Shown: positions 37,800 to 47,170 of the stretch, piece after piece
How the letters are laid out: the number at the start of each line of letters is the position of its first letter
Position numbering within the stretch: position 1 is the first letter of the stretch
NCBI RefSeq assembly: GCF_001642735.1
Contig: NZ_LWHM01000003.1
Location: 145,338 to 209,337 of the forward strand
Origin: Pseudohongiella nitratireducens
GTDB lineage: Bacteria > Pseudomonadota > Gammaproteobacteria > Pseudomonadales > Pseudohongiellaceae
DNA: 64,000 bases
Direction of reading: 5' to 3'
Made by a program: the position numbers and the translations under genes
Notes under the pieces: generated by a model
Seen by the model: the letters and a program-made list of their open reading frames with translations, nothing else
Told to the model about the DNA's origin: nothing
Databases searched by the model: none

Positions 37800-39125
37800 T
37801 CAGCTCAATCGTTTTTTAAAGGCTTTTGAGTTCCGCTGGTAGTTATACATTTCCTGCTTTTTGATGGGCAAGTCACCGATTGCCAGCGGCTCGAAACCAC
37901 GCTCCAGGAACCAGTGTGCCGTTTGCGTGGTTAGCACAATCGCGGTATCCAGCCCCATCTTGCGCGCCTCTCTTTCCAGCGCCCGCAACAAGTGGTCACC
38001 TCGCCCACTTTCCTGATAGTCACGATGAATAGCTATGCAGGAAATCTCACCGCAATTTTCATCCAGCGGATAAATCGCGGCACAGGCAATAATGGTGCCT
38101 TCCAGTTCAATCACCTTGAAATACTCGATCTCCGCTTCCAGCAACTCGCGTGAGCGATGCACCAGAATACCGGCTTCTTCCAGCGGCGAAATCAGCTCCA
38201 GGATGCCACCCACATCGTCAATGGTCGCCTGTCGCAATAACTCAAAGTTATCGCGAGACACCAATGTGCCGTTACCATCCCGGGTGAACAGTTCTTCAAT
38301 CAATGCGCCGTTGTTGGCAAAGTTAATCAGATGGCAGCGGTGTACCGTTCGACTGCTGGCTTTCACGGCAGCGGCCAGTGACTCGCGCACGCCATTTTTG
38401 GCTTGCGGGTCGTCATCCGGCATCTGCTCCAGTAGATGTTTACCATCCACCGGGCTTAGCGTACTGGCCAGACTCTTATCGGTTCGCATAATGCCATCTT
38501 GCGGGATAAACAGAATCAGTTTTTCAGCATTCATGGCAATCGCCACTTCGGTGGCAATATCTTCCGCTGAGAGGTTAAAAACCTCACCTGTGGGTGAGTA
38601 CCCCAGGTTGGACAACAGAACGATGTTGTTCTTGTCCAAATGCTGCTGAATAGCCGCTGCGTTCACACGACGCACCACGCCGGTCAGGGAAAAATCGACC
38701 CCATCGATCACACCCAGTGGCCGGGCCGTAATAAAATTGCCACGACTGACTTTGATATCTGCGCCGTGCATTGGCGAGTTGGCCAGCCCCATTGAGAACC
38801 GCGCATCCAGATCAATCGATATCGCGCCGACGGTCTGCTTGATCAAATGCAGTGAATCCGGGTCAGTGATGCGTAACCCTTTGTGATAACTGAGCGCCAT
38901 GTCAGCACTGCTCAGTGCCTCACTGATTTGCGGGCGTGCCCCATGCACCAGCACGAGCTTGACGCCCAGACTGTGCAGCAGACTGATGTCATGCACGATA
39001 TTGGTAAAGTTCTCATCCGCCAGCGCTTCACCGGGCAGCAAGACCACAAACACTTTCTTGCGGTGCGCATTGATGTAGCTGGACGAATGACGAAACCATT
39101 CGATGTATTGAGAGAGATTTTCCAT
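37800..39125 (-). CDS. argA: N-acetylglutamate synthase
   Basis: A 441-residue bifunctional-architecture ArgA. The N-terminal amino-acid-kinase-like domain is marked by LHSLGVKLVLVHGARPQI and VLLSNLGYSPTGEVFNL. The C-terminal GNAT acetyltransferase domain is marked by LEGTIIACAAIYPLDENCGEI and ESGRGDHLLRALEREA. It makes N-acetylglutamate, the first intermediate of arginine synthesis, and is feedback inhibited by arginine in relatives. It lies after argE on the same strand. Confidence 0.95.
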   Translation of the reverse strand: MENLSQYIEWFRHSSSYINAHRKKVFVVLLPGEALADENFTNIVHDISLLHSLGVKLVLVHGARPQISEALSSADMALSYHKGLRITDPDSLHLIKQTVGAISIDLDARFSMGLANSPMHGADIKVSRGNFITARPLGVIDGVDFSLTGVVRRVNAAAIQQHLDKNNIVLLSNLGYSPTGEVFNLSAEDIATEVAIAMNAEKLILFIPQDGIMRTDKSLASTLSPVDGKHLLEQMPDDDPQAKNGVRESLAAAVKASSRTVHRCHLINFANNGALIEELFTRDGNGTLVSRDNFELLRQATIDDVGGILELISPLEEAGILVHRSRELLEAEIEYFKVIELEGTIIACAAIYPLDENCGEISCIAIHRDYQESGRGDHLLRALEREARKMGLDTAIVLTTQTAHWFLERGFEPLAIGDLPIKKQEMYNYQRNSKAFKKRLS

Positions 39126-39211
39126 AATCGCTATTCTACACCAAATTCACAAAACAGACCCTAAGTGGCCGCAAAGGCTGGAGAAATTCCCGACAAAATC
39201 ATTATCAGGCG

Positions 39212-40420
39212 CTACTGCAGGCAGTATTTGCCAATCAGTTCCTTAAGCACATCAACGCAAGGTCGGACCCGGTCGAGCGCCAGATACTCATCTGGCTGGT
39301 GTGCCTGGTCAATATCACCCGGCCCCAGCACGATGGTTTCCATGCCCAGTTGCTGCAGGAAAGGCGCCTCTGTTCCAAAGGCAACCGACTCGGCTCGATG
39401 TCCGGTCAGCTGCTCAGCCATCAGCGCCAGCGCACCATCGGCCGGGCCCTCAAAGGCGGGTACACCGGGGAACAGTGGCGCAAGGTCAAACTGCACTCCC
39501 CAGCGATCTGCTACTGGCCGTAAACGGTTGCCAATGATAAGCCGGGTTTCATCAATATCCATACCCGGCATCAGCCGGATATCAAACTCCAGCTCACAAC
39601 GCCCACAAATGCGGTTGGGGTTATCACCACCATGGATGCAGCCCAGGTTCATGGTTGGGTGGTTAATGGTAAAGGCAGGGTTGCGGTAGCGGTCCTGAAA
39701 CTCACGCCGCACCACCAGCAGTTCACCAATCACATCATGCATGGCCTCCATGGCATTGATGCCCAGCGAAGGATCGGAGGAATGACCACTGCGACCTTCC
39801 AGACGTATCGTCTCCATCATCACACCTTTGTGCGCATGAATCGGTCGCATGCCGGTAGGCTCGCCAATCACGGCATAACGGGCCTTGGGCCGTCCGGCTT
39901 TCGCCAGTTCACGCGCCCCTGACATGGACGTCTCTTCATCGGCCGTCGCGAGAACAATCAAGGGCTGTTTCAGTGCCGTAACATCCAGCTCATCAATGGC
40001 CTGCAGGATCAAGGCAAAGAAGCCTTTCATATCTGTGCTGCCTAAACCATACAGCTTACCGTCACGCTCGGTCATGCGAAGTGGATCAACCGACCACAGC
40101 TCCGGGTTCATGGGTACCGTATCGGTGTGACCAGCCAGCACCAGTCCTCCTGGCCCCGTACCCAGCGTCGCCAGCAGATTAACTTTATTACCGTTACCAT
40201 CTGGCTTCGCAATGTCCGCACCCTCCCCGTTGGCTGACTGCCCACAAGGCATCAACTCGCACTGAAAGCCGCGATCAGATAGCTGCTCAGCCAGGTAATC
40301 GACCACAGGCTGATTGCTCATATCGATTGAGGGATTCGTCGAACTGATGCTGGGAAGTCTCAGCAACTGGTCAAAATGATGCAGCAGCCCCAAGCTCTGT
40401 GGTCGATGTGATGTTGTCAT
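39212..40420 (-). CDS. argE: Acetylornithine deacetylase
   Basis: A 402-residue M20 metallohydrolase that produces ornithine from N-acetylornithine. Zinc-binding residues are in LVLAGHTDTVP, GLGSTDMKGFFAL and ATADEETSMSGAREL, and the ligand His is near the end. It follows phhB with overlapping stop and start codons (ATGA), so the genes are translationally coupled. Confidence 0.94.
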   Translation of the reverse strand: MTTSHRPQSLGLLHHFDQLLRLPSISSTNPSIDMSNQPVVDYLAEQLSDRGFQCELMPCGQSANGEGADIAKPDGNGNKVNLLATLGTGPGGLVLAGHTDTVPMNPELWSVDPLRMTERDGKLYGLGSTDMKGFFALILQAIDELDVTALKQPLIVLATADEETSMSGARELAKAGRPKARYAVIGEPTGMRPIHAHKGVMMETIRLEGRSGHSSDPSLGINAMEAMHDVIGELLVVRREFQDRYRNPAFTINHPTMNLGCIHGGDNPNRICGRCELEFDIRLMPGMDIDETRLIIGNRLRPVADRWGVQFDLAPLFPGVPAFEGPADGALALMAEQLTGHRAESVAFGTEAPFLQQLGMETIVLGPGDIDQAHQPDEYLALDRVRPCVDVLKELIGKYCLQ

Positions 40421-40779
40421 GATGCAAACAGTAAATCAGTTTTTGCTGCCATGATAAAGTCATTTGCATGCAAACCGTTGATACTGTGCGTCCACCAGCG
40501 CACCGACACACAACCCCAGCTGATCAGCAGTTCTGGGTGGTGGTCGTTTTCATCGGCCAGTGCAGCCAATTGATCAGCAAAAGCAACGCCTTGGGTGAAA
40601 TCCTCAAAGGGGAACTCACGCTGCAGGCGGGGCACCCCTTCATGGTGTGTCACCAGCCAGTCAGGTAATTTCTCCAGCCATGCTGGCAACTCTTTCTGGT
40701 TTAATGGTTTGCTGTCACGACGACAGGGTTGACAGGATTGTGCTGCCAGCAATTCGCTCTTAGCGGGTTCTTCAGACAT
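40417..40779 (-). CDS. phhB: Pterin-4a-carbinolamine dehydratase
   Basis: A 120-residue dehydratase that regenerates the pterin cofactor used by phenylalanine hydroxylase. The family core is seen in FPFEDFTQGVAFADQLA, ENDHHPELLISWGCVSVRWWTHSINGLHANDFIMA, including the paired histidines. There are two adjacent ATG codons. The second (40779) is better spaced from GGAGG, so it is used. No phhA gene is in the window. Confidence 0.9.
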   Translation of the reverse strand: MSEEPAKSELLAAQSCQPCRRDSKPLNQKELPAWLEKLPDWLVTHHEGVPRLQREFPFEDFTQGVAFADQLAALADENDHHPELLISWGCVSVRWWTHSINGLHANDFIMAAKTDLLFAS

Positions 40780-40862
40780 CATTGCCTCCTTCGCCTGGAA
40801 ACGATCGCGCCATGCATGAACATAGCGATGTGTTTGACAGCCAATGGTGTACAGAAACCGAT

Positions 40863-42143
40863 TTAAAGAAACGCTTCCAGTACTGAATTCAGATACTGGT
40901 AGCCCAGATCAGTGGTCGTGATCTGCTCGTCCTCTTCTGTTAACAGCTGCCTGTTCTTCAGAGCCTCTACCTTTGCAGTGATACTGTCAAATGGCAACCC
41001 GGTCCGCTGCGTGTACAGCGAACGGCTGAACCCGGCTTTGAGACGCAGGGCATTCATCAGAAACTCCAACGGCAATTCCTGTGGTTCCACCGGCATGGCG
41101 TCAGCCAGGTAAGGGTAACGGTTGAGCAGGTTAGCATCCTGTTGTGAAAGGCTGTGTTTGGCCGCGGCCAGATAATGATCTGGTTGACGGCGCTTGCGAA
41201 GTCGCAGGATACGACGTCGGTGAGGTTGTGTCATTTTGCCATGGGCGCCCGCGCCAATGCCCAGGTAGTCGCCGAACTGCCAGTAATTGATATTGTGACG
41301 CGAGGCTTCACCGGGCTTGGCAAAGGCAGACACTTCATAGCGCTGATAACCGTTGTCAGCCAGTAACGCCAACCCCGCATCCTGAATGGCAATCAGGGTC
41401 GACTCATCCGGCAGCACCGGTGTGTGTTTGTAAAAAGCCGTGTTTGGCTCAATGGTCAGCTGATACCAGGATATGTGCTCCGGCTGCAGATCAATCGCCG
41501 TCTGCAAATCATTCAGTGCCTGGTCCACCGTTTGACCGGATAATCCGTACATCAAATCCAGATTCAGTCGTTTGAAGCCAGCATCACGGGCATAGCCAAC
41601 CGCCTGAAATACATCATCCGGATTGTGAATCCGCCCCAGGGCTTTCAGGTGCTCGGCATCAAAACTTTGTACCCCAATAGACAAGCGGTTAATACCGGCC
41701 TGAAAATAGTCGGCAAAGCGCTGGCGTTCCGCTGTCCCCGGATTCGCCTCCAGTGTCACTTCGATATCATCGGTAAACGCCAACACCTTGCGCAGGCTAT
41801 CCATCAGCGACTGCATCCCGGCACCAGACATCAGACTGGGTGTGCCACCGCCAAAGAAAATGCTGCTGATCGGGCGCTTTCGCACATAAGGCAGGTCATG
41901 CTTCAGGTCATCCAGCAGTGCTGCCAGATACTCCTGTTCGGGTAACTCGGCATCCTGGGTCGCCTCATTAACCGCACCTGCGACTTTGACTTCATGCGAG
42001 TTGAAGTCACAATAAGGACATTTACGAACGCACCAGGGAATATGAATGTATAGCCCTACCGTTTCCGGCAATGTCAGCTTGATCTCATTGGCTGCTGAAC
42101 CGGGTTTGTCTGCACCTTTTTGTGGGTCAGTTGGCTCCCCCAT
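40863..42143 (-). CDS. hemW: HemW, radical SAM haem chaperone-like protein
   Basis: A 426-residue radical SAM protein formerly annotated as oxygen-independent coproporphyrinogen oxidase. The [4Fe-4S] cysteines are Cys38, Cys42 and Cys45 (CVRKCPYC), followed by FFGGGTPSLMS and the HemW C-terminal domain. HemW inserts haem into respiratory proteins. It starts two bases after the rdgB stop, in the order rdgB-hemW usual for gammaproteobacteria. An N-terminal stretch of about 25 residues before LYIHIPWC is unconserved. Confidence 0.94.
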   Translation of the reverse strand: MGEPTDPQKGADKPGSAANEIKLTLPETVGLYIHIPWCVRKCPYCDFNSHEVKVAGAVNEATQDAELPEQEYLAALLDDLKHDLPYVRKRPISSIFFGGGTPSLMSGAGMQSLMDSLRKVLAFTDDIEVTLEANPGTAERQRFADYFQAGINRLSIGVQSFDAEHLKALGRIHNPDDVFQAVGYARDAGFKRLNLDLMYGLSGQTVDQALNDLQTAIDLQPEHISWYQLTIEPNTAFYKHTPVLPDESTLIAIQDAGLALLADNGYQRYEVSAFAKPGEASRHNINYWQFGDYLGIGAGAHGKMTQPHRRRILRLRKRRQPDHYLAAAKHSLSQQDANLLNRYPYLADAMPVEPQELPLEFLMNALRLKAGFSRSLYTQRTGLPFDSITAKVEALKNRQLLTEEDEQITTTDLGYQYLNSVLEAFL

Positions 42144-42145
42144 GA

Positions 42146-42790
42146 TCAGGCTTGCTTCTGCAGTTCAGTCAGCAGCATCTTTATCGCCTGGCCACGATGG
42201 CTCAACGCATTCTTGGTTTCGGCACTTAGCTCTGCCGACGAGCACTGGTGCTCTGGCACATAAAACAAGGGATCATAACCAAATCCACCCTGGCCAGCGG
42301 CAGCCTGTTGAATGGTTCCCTGCCACTTGCCATGGCAAACAATCGGCACAGGGTCATTGGCATGGCGCAGATAAACCAGCACACAATGGAAAGCTGCACT
42401 GCGTTGCGAAGTCTCGCTTGCTTTACGCCCCAACAGAGCCAGCAGTTTTTCGTTATTGGCATGATCACGCAGTTCGCGGGACATCTGCTGCCATTCTTCA
42501 ATCAGGAACAGATCAGAGGCGTAACGCGCCGAATAAATACCGGGGGCACCGCCCAACGCATCAACGGCCAGACCAGAGTCATCAGCCAATGCCGGCAACC
42601 CGGTAACTTTAGCCGCATGACGTGCTTTGATGATGGCATTTTCAATAAAGGTTAATCCGGTTTCGTCCGCATCCAAGACATTAAATTCAGACTGTGCCAC
42701 CACCTCAAAGCCGGTTGGCGCCAGCATTGACTGCAACTCGCGCAGTTTTCCCTGATTGCCACTGGCCAGTACGATTCGCTTCTCAATCAT
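42146..42790 (-). CDS. rdgB: XTP/dITP diphosphatase (RdgB/HAM1)
   Basis: A 214-residue house-cleaning pyrophosphatase that removes non-canonical purine nucleotides such as dITP and XTP. It has [54 protein letters not shown] and [11 protein letters not shown], all family motifs. It overlaps the end of metW by 4 bases. Confidence 0.95.
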   Translation of the reverse strand: MIEKRIVLASGNQGKLRELQSMLAPTGFEVVAQSEFNVLDADETGLTFIENAIIKARHAAKVTGLPALADDSGLAVDALGGAPGIYSARYASDLFLIEEWQQMSRELRDHANNEKLLALLGRKASETSQRSAAFHCVLVYLRHANDPVPIVCHGKWQGTIQQAAAGQGGFGYDPLFYVPEHQCSSAELSAETKNALSHRGQAIKMLLTELQKQA

Positions 42791-43398
42791 GATGCGGCCG
42801 CTCCATTTTTCCGGGTGAAGTGGTAAATCGCAATTTCACCCAAGAGGTTGGGGAACAGTCGAATCAGCTGCCGGTGGCGATGGTTGTAATCTACAACCGT
42901 GCGGGTGAGCACATCGATGTCATGTGCCTGACAAAACTCGTCGAAATCTTTCACCGTACAGAAATGAATATTCGGTGTGTCATACCACTGGTAGGGCATA
43001 AAATCAGATACCGGCATGCGACCTTTAAATGCCAGGTAGCCCCGGCTGCGCCAGTTACCAAAGTTAGGGAAAGTGACAATACAGTTCTTGCCAATGCGCA
43101 GCATCTCTTTGACCAGCAGATCCGGATAGCGCACCGCCTGCAAGGTATGTGTCAGCAGCACGGTATCAAAACTGTCCGTCTCAAAATTATCCAGACCTTT
43201 GTTCAGGTCCTGCTGAATCACATTGACGCCTTTACCCAGGCAGGCATTCATTTTATCTTCATCAATTTCCAGACCAATGCCATGGATTTGTTTCTCATTT
43301 TGCAGATACGACAGCAAGGTGCCATCACCACACCCCAGGTCGAGTACCCGGCTGCCGGGTTCGATCCATTTTTGAATAATCGCCAGATCAGGACGCAT
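42787..43398 (-). CDS. metW: Methionine biosynthesis protein MetW
   Basis: A 203-residue SAM-dependent methyltransferase-fold protein. Motif I is [15 protein letters not shown], followed by [19 protein letters not shown] and the MetW-specific [20 protein letters not shown]. MetW works together with MetX in homoserine acylation. Its start overlaps the end of metX by 11 bases, consistent with joint expression. Confidence 0.94.
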   Translation of the reverse strand: MRPDLAIIQKWIEPGSRVLDLGCGDGTLLSYLQNEKQIHGIGLEIDEDKMNACLGKGVNVIQQDLNKGLDNFETDSFDTVLLTHTLQAVRYPDLLVKEMLRIGKNCIVTFPNFGNWRSRGYLAFKGRMPVSDFMPYQWYDTPNIHFCTVKDFDEFCQAHDIDVLTRTVVDYNHRHRQLIRLFPNLLGEIAIYHFTRKNGAAAS

Positions 43399-44587
43399 CT
43401 GCAGTCACCTCCCTGTGTACCCGCTCAAGGTAGGTTTTCAATGCTGTCTGGTAACGTGGCACTGGTAACAGGAAAGCATCATGCCCCTGGTCTGCATCAA
43501 TTTCCAGATAACTCACTTCTTTGCCTGCCTTAAGCAGCGAAGTCACAATTTCTCGCGTGCGTGCGGGTGGAAAGCGCCAGTCCGTACTGAATGAGAACAA
43601 CAGAAATTTGCAATCACTATTGGCAAACGCTTTACTCAGATCGCCATCGTAATCAACGCTGGGATCAAAATAATCGAGCGCCTTGGTCATCAGCAAATAC
43701 GTATTGGCATCAAAGGTCTCCGAGAAACGCTCGCCTTGATAATGCAGGTAGCTTTCCACCTGAAAATCGACATCAAAACCGAAACTCAACTTACCTTTAC
43801 GCAGATCGCGACCCAGGTTCAGTGAGGCCTGTTTCAACTGGTCTGATGCTTTGCCAAATTTCTCGCGCATGGCGCTGTCAGACAGATAGGTAATATGGCC
43901 TACCATACGTGCCAGCATCACACCCTTTTTCGGCAAGGTGTCATGATCGCGGTAGCGACCTTCGTAAAAATCCGGATCAGCGGTAATCGACTGCCGCGCC
44001 ACTTCGTTGAAAGCAATATTTTGTGCAGACAGTTTTGGCGCCACAGCCATCATAATGGCGTGCCCAACACGCTCTGGATAACTGATCGACCAGCGCATGA
44101 CCTGCATGCCACCGAGACTGCCACCAATAACTGCCGCCCATTTTTCAATACCCAGCCGGTCAGCCAGTCGCGCCTGACTCTTGACCCAGTCACGTACAGT
44201 CACAACAGGAAAATCGGGGCCGTACCAGGTGTCTGTTTCCGGATTAATCGATGCCGGGCCGGTGCTTCCTGCACAACCGCCCAGATTATTCAGGCAGACC
44301 ACAAAAAAATGATTGGTATCAATCGGTTTACCGGGGCCAATATAGTTGTCCCACCAGCCGGGTTTGCGATCCTCCATGCTGTGATAACCTGCTGCATGGT
44401 GGTCACCGCTGAGCGCATGACAAATCAAAATGCCGTTACTTTTCTCCGCATTCAGCTCCCCATAGGTCTCAACCATCAGGTCATAGGCTGCCAGGGTTTT
44501 GCCGCTGCGTAATTCCAGTGGCTCGTCAAAATGATAAAGCTGGGGAGTGACCAGTCCGACCGAATTTTCCGGTATCGTCTCAGGCAT
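43388..44587 (-). CDS. metX: Homoserine O-acyltransferase
   Basis: A 399-residue alpha/beta hydrolase-fold enzyme that acylates homoserine at the start of methionine synthesis. The catalytic Ser157 is in [13 protein letters not shown], and the Asp and His near the end are in [11 protein letters not shown] and [10 protein letters not shown]. Whether it uses acetyl- or succinyl-CoA cannot be decided here. Presence with MetW is common in the succinyl-using group. Confidence 0.94.
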   Translation of the reverse strand: MPETIPENSVGLVTPQLYHFDEPLELRSGKTLAAYDLMVETYGELNAEKSNGILICHALSGDHHAAGYHSMEDRKPGWWDNYIGPGKPIDTNHFFVVCLNNLGGCAGSTGPASINPETDTWYGPDFPVVTVRDWVKSQARLADRLGIEKWAAVIGGSLGGMQVMRWSISYPERVGHAIMMAVAPKLSAQNIAFNEVARQSITADPDFYEGRYRDHDTLPKKGVMLARMVGHITYLSDSAMREKFGKASDQLKQASLNLGRDLRKGKLSFGFDVDFQVESYLHYQGERFSETFDANTYLLMTKALDYFDPSVDYDGDLSKAFANSDCKFLLFSFSTDWRFPPARTREIVTSLLKAGKEVSYLEIDADQGHDAFLLPVPRYQTALKTYLERVHREVTADAS

Positions 44588-44614
44588 GATGTTCGGTGGC
44601 TCCTGCGTCCTGCA

Positions 44615-45190
44615 TTATAGACCGGGTACGAAACCCGGAGCATTCAGTGGCTGCACCAGTAAAATGCGCAGAATCTGTAATGCCAGAAAAACAAAAATTG
44701 GCGACAGATCGAGACCACCCATCGGTGGGAGAATACGTCGGAAAGGTGCCATCACCGGTTCAGTCAGTTGGCGTACCAATACCAGTGTCGGGTGACCACT
44801 AAACGGTGCGATAAAACTGGAAATGATCGAGATCAACAAGGTCCAGAAATAGATATTCAGTATCATGCTGATCAAGCCAGCGATCGACCAGGTCAGAATG
44901 GCCCCAACCGCTGGCATGGAATTACCGGAGATGAACAACATCCCGGCAATGGCTGCGCACTCCAGCAGCAACGCACAAACCAGAGAAGAAAAGTCGATGC
45001 CTGCAATACCTGGAATAAGGCGACGGAATATCTGCACAACAGGGTCGGTGATACGGACAATCACCTGCGTAATCGGGTTATAAAAATCGGCTCGCGAGAC
45101 CTGCAACAGGAAGCGCAGCAACACTGCCATAATGTACAGAGTGCCCAGGGTGTCTATTAGCAGTACGCCGATATCGCCAAATGCATTCAT
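44615..45190 (-). CDS. yggT: YggT family membrane protein
   Basis: A 191-residue protein with two YggT repeats, each having a pair of hydrophobic segments and the motif SRADFYNPITQVIVRITDPVVQ-IFRRLIPG or the related SGHPTLVLVRQLTEPVMAPFRRILPP. The function is not established; it may act in osmotic or membrane homeostasis. It lies between proC and metX, the usual place in pseudomonad-like genomes. Confidence 0.9.
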   Translation of the reverse strand: MNAFGDIGVLLIDTLGTLYIMAVLLRFLLQVSRADFYNPITQVIVRITDPVVQIFRRLIPGIAGIDFSSLVCALLLECAAIAGMLFISGNSMPAVGAILTWSIAGLISMILNIYFWTLLISIISSFIAPFSGHPTLVLVRQLTEPVMAPFRRILPPMGGLDLSPIFVFLALQILRILLVQPLNAPGFVPGL

Positions 45191-45218
45191 CTTTTAAATC
45201 CTGTCCAGTCCTGTTGGG

Positions 45219-46031
45219 TTAGTCGTTGCCGGCCAGTTCGGCGGCACGTTGCTGGGCAGCCTTCATGGCTGCCTCGACAATCTCAGTAAAATTATCCCGG
45301 TCAAAGGAGAGCAGCGCCTGCTCAGTTGTACCACCCGGTGAAGTCACACGACGACGCAGCTCGGCAGGCGGCACATCACTGCTGGCGGCCAGCTTGCCCG
45401 CACCCTGCGCTGTCTGAATGGCAAGCTGGCGGGATATATCGGCATCCAGCCCCATCTTGATAGCGGCTGCCTCCATCGCTTCCATCATCAGGAAGTAATA
45501 AGCCGGGCCACTACCCGATAGCGCGGTCACGGTATCAATGTCATTTTCCTGCTGCAACCAGCAGGCAATGCCAACGGCCTCAAGAATCTGCCCGGATAAT
45601 GCCTTTTGCTGTTCACTGCATTCAGCATTGGCAACAAGGGCAGTTGCACCACAGCCCACCAGTGACGGGGTGTTTGGCATGCAGCGCACCAGTGCCTGGT
45701 TATCGCCCAGCCAGCGCGCCAGCGATGCCAGCGTAACGCCAGCAGCAATGGATATCACCACTGAGCCTGATTTGAGCAATGGCTTTAACGATTCACAGGC
45801 TGATTCCATAACCTGTGGCTTTACCGCCAGCACGACCACATCAGCCGCCGCAGCAACATCCGCAAGTGAACCGGTCTGAATCCCAGTGTCAGAAGAAAGC
45901 TGAGCCAGTTTGGCAGTATCAATATCGGTTGCGTGAATGTTATTGGCAGGCACGTCCTTGGCCAGCAGGCCGTGGATCAGGCTGGTCGCCATATTGCCGG
46001 CACCAATAAAACTGATTTGACTGTTATTCAC
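45219..46031 (-). CDS. proC: Pyrroline-5-carboxylate reductase
   Basis: A 270-residue enzyme that makes proline using NAD(P)H. The Rossmann motif FIGAGNMATSLI is at the start, with VVLAVKPQVM and MEAMEAAAIKMGLDADIS in the C-terminal half and SPGGTTEQALLS. The GTG start is preferred because GAGGGAG lies upstream; a TTG five codons earlier is the alternative. Confidence 0.94.
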   Translation of the reverse strand: MNNSQISFIGAGNMATSLIHGLLAKDVPANNIHATDIDTAKLAQLSSDTGIQTGSLADVAAAADVVVLAVKPQVMESACESLKPLLKSGSVVISIAAGVTLASLARWLGDNQALVRCMPNTPSLVGCGATALVANAECSEQQKALSGQILEAVGIACWLQQENDIDTVTALSGSGPAYYFLMMEAMEAAAIKMGLDADISRQLAIQTAQGAGKLAASSDVPPAELRRRVTSPGGTTEQALLSFDRDNFTEIVEAAMKAAQQRAAELAGND

Positions 46032-46087
46032 GCAGAACTCCCTCAAATGACGCTATTTTAACGCAGTGTGACGCGCTATGCAGCGTT

Positions 46088-47158
46088 TCAGGATGAACTG
46101 TTGAATTCTTCTGCAAAAGTTGCCCAGAAACTGAGGAAAAGCGCTGCGATCAGCGGCCCGATGACAAAGCCGTTAATCCCTAGAATGCTAATGCCGCCCA
46201 GGGTAGAAAACAGCACCAGGTAGTCGGGCAGCTTGGTATCCCGACCTACCAGAATTGGGCGCAACACATTGTCCGCCAACCCGATGACCACTGCACCATA
46301 AATGACCAGCACCGTGGCAGCCCCCCAGTCACCGGTAGCATAGAGATACACAGCCATGGGTATCCACACCAGCGACGCACCGACGGCCGGCACCAGTGAC
46401 AGGAATGCCATGATCACCGCCCAGAGCAATGCCGCCGAAATGCCGAGAATCCAGAAGATCAGCCCACCCAGCGCGCCCTGCACAATGGCCACAACCAGAT
46501 TACCTTTCACGGTAGCACGGGACACTTCCACAAATTTATTGAACAATAACTGACGCCGATCTTCACTCATCGGCAGTGCATTACGCATCCAGCTGACAAT
46601 GGACTCACCATCGCGCAACAGAAAGAAACTCAGATACAGCATCATGCCCAGCCCCAGCGTAAAGCTGACCGTATTACGCCCCAGGCTCAGCGCTTCCTGA
46701 GACAACAACCGGCTGAGACTGATCGCCGAGTTACTGAGGTATTCACGCAAATTACTGGTATCGATACCAAAACGCTGCATCAGCTCAGGAATAATCGGGA
46801 CGGCATTGCCGATGCGTTCAAGAATGGCGGCCGGGTTAATTTCCTGGCTTTCAATCGATTGATAGAGACCCACCCCTTCACGAATAAAGCCAAACAGGAT
46901 GGCAATCACTGGTATCACCACCAAAATCAAACCGGTGATCAGGGTAATGAAAGCAGCCAGGGAGTGCCGCCCATTCAGCCGCTGGACCAATCGGCGCTGC
47001 AACGGATTAAACAGCAGGCTCATGACACATGCCCAGAATATGGCACTCCAGAACGGTAATATGACCAGTACAAACGCCAGGCTTACCAGCGCAAGGACCG
47101 CCATGAAGCCGCGTCGTTCCATCACTTCTTTTGACGTGCGCGGGCGTACATCACTCAT
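46088..47158 (-). CDS. AI-2E family membrane transporter
   Basis: A 356-residue protein with about eight hydrophobic helices and the AI-2E (PF01594) pattern: LALVSLAFVLVILPFWSAIF, LGGLIFWILGISAALLWAVIMAFLSLVPAVGASLVW and a C-terminal IGLADNVLRPILVGRD. Members include TqsA, which exports autoinducer-2, and others with Na+/H+-type roles. Substrate is unknown here. It ends 42 bases before proC on the same strand. Confidence 0.87.
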   Translation of the reverse strand: MSDVRPRTSKEVMERRGFMAVLALVSLAFVLVILPFWSAIFWACVMSLLFNPLQRRLVQRLNGRHSLAAFITLITGLILVVIPVIAILFGFIREGVGLYQSIESQEINPAAILERIGNAVPIIPELMQRFGIDTSNLREYLSNSAISLSRLLSQEALSLGRNTVSFTLGLGMMLYLSFFLLRDGESIVSWMRNALPMSEDRRQLLFNKFVEVSRATVKGNLVVAIVQGALGGLIFWILGISAALLWAVIMAFLSLVPAVGASLVWIPMAVYLYATGDWGAATVLVIYGAVVIGLADNVLRPILVGRDTKLPDYLVLFSTLGGISILGINGFVIGPLIAALFLSFWATFAEEFNSSS

Positions 47159-47170
47159 TTTCGCTCACCA